Below, in pieces: positions 5,288 to 5,500 of a stretch of DNA of 5,500 bases. Source of the DNA: Geobacter sp. (lineage in GTDB: Bacteria; Desulfobacterota; Desulfuromonadia; Geobacterales; DSM-12255). Under the pieces are notes generated by a model, which was given only the letters and a program-made list of their open reading frames with translations, did no database searches and had not been told where the DNA came from. The stretch covers positions 1 through 5,500 of the forward strand of contig VEOV01000062.1 in NCBI GenBank assembly GCA_012026855.1, read 5' to 3'. Made by a program: the position numbers and the translations under genes. Each line of letters starts with the position of its first letter. Positions within the stretch are counted from its first letter, which is position 1.

Positions 5288-5500
5288 TTTTGGGCCTGGC
5301 GGTAGCCGCACTGCGGGTGCAGCCATTTGAGAGTCTGAACCAGCTCGGGGGTCAGCTGGATGCATTCAGGGTTGATGGTGAAGCGGTTGTTGTAGACCTT
5401 GCATTGGCGGGTGACCACATCCAGATAGCGGCAGGGGGGCTGGGTGTAAAAGATGGTGCCGTTGTCATTCTCGTATTTTTCAAAACAGCAGAAACCACAC
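5278..5500 (-). CDS. YcgN/YkgJ-type cysteine-cluster protein (UPF0260), 3' part
   Basis: The last 73 codons are in view; the start lies beyond the right edge. Cysteines appear at visible positions 1, 4, 5, 23, 33, 46 and 64. The series CGFCC, IFYTQPPCRYLD, RQCKVYN, PECIQLTPE and KWLHPQCGYR follows the order in E. coli YcgN (DGCGQCC, TNVACRQL, CQCRNY, PDCIKLT, TCAYR). The family is thought to bind zinc or iron through the cysteine cluster; its biochemical role is not established. The protein ends soon after the CGYR motif, whereas YcgN continues for several tens of residues, so this is a short family version or has lost its C-terminal tail. The gene is separated from the GGDEF-EAL gene by about 147 bp containing that gene's own promoter, so the two need not be co-transcribed. 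Confidence 0.8.
   Translation of the reverse strand, partial: CGFCCFEKYENDNGTIFYTQPPCRYLDVVTRQCKVYNNRFTINPECIQLTPELVQTLKWLHPQCGYRQAQNGQ

Overview
The window looks like chromosomal DNA of a Desulfuromonadia/Geobacter-type bacterium. The evidence is a GC-rich coding background, a c-type haem (CXXCH) sensor fused to GGDEF-EAL, a HAMP-GGDEF protein paired with an envelope lipoprotein, and a flagellar gene. The taxonomic call is inference from gene style, not a database match.

Layout. At the left edge (1-156, minus) is the 5' end of fliN. It abuts head to head, with only about 15-30 bp between, a plus-strand HAMP-GGDEF gene (to 1177) that lacks its expected first membrane helix, so a rearrangement junction near 170-185 is likely. 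That gene overlaps by 7 bp a small lipoprotein gene (1171-1671) resembling QseG/YfhG. Ten bases after the lipoprotein stop lies a well-formed integron attC site (1681-1739). It belongs to an AT-rich minus-strand gene (1733-2314) whose start follows a GTTAGGG core site at 2324-2331. Together these make a single integron-type gene cassette (about 1687-2330) in an otherwise ordinary GC-rich neighbourhood, with no integrase gene visible.

The stretch 2315-2547 has no convincing gene. It holds a possible cassette promoter, a rho-independent terminator for leftward transcripts (2399-2432), and a sigma70-like promoter (2495-2523). That promoter is a diverged copy of the one driving the next gene. The large minus-strand gene 2548-5130 encodes an 860-residue membrane protein: a periplasmic haem-c sensor, a GAF-like region, and GGDEF and EAL domains with all key residues present. 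Its own promoter is at 5194-5222. At the right edge (5278-5500, minus) is the 3' part of a cysteine-cluster protein of the YcgN/YkgJ (UPF0260) type.

How the parts may work together. Two cyclic-dinucleotide signalling modules occur: a probably degenerate HAMP-GGDEF with a lipoprotein partner, and a haem-c GGDEF-EAL enzyme that could couple periplasmic redox or ligand state to c-di-GMP. The most unusual content is the lone cassette, whose helical protein carries a motif pair reminiscent of HEPN-like proteins, and the duplicated promoter that now appears to drive only a roughly 90-nt terminated transcript.
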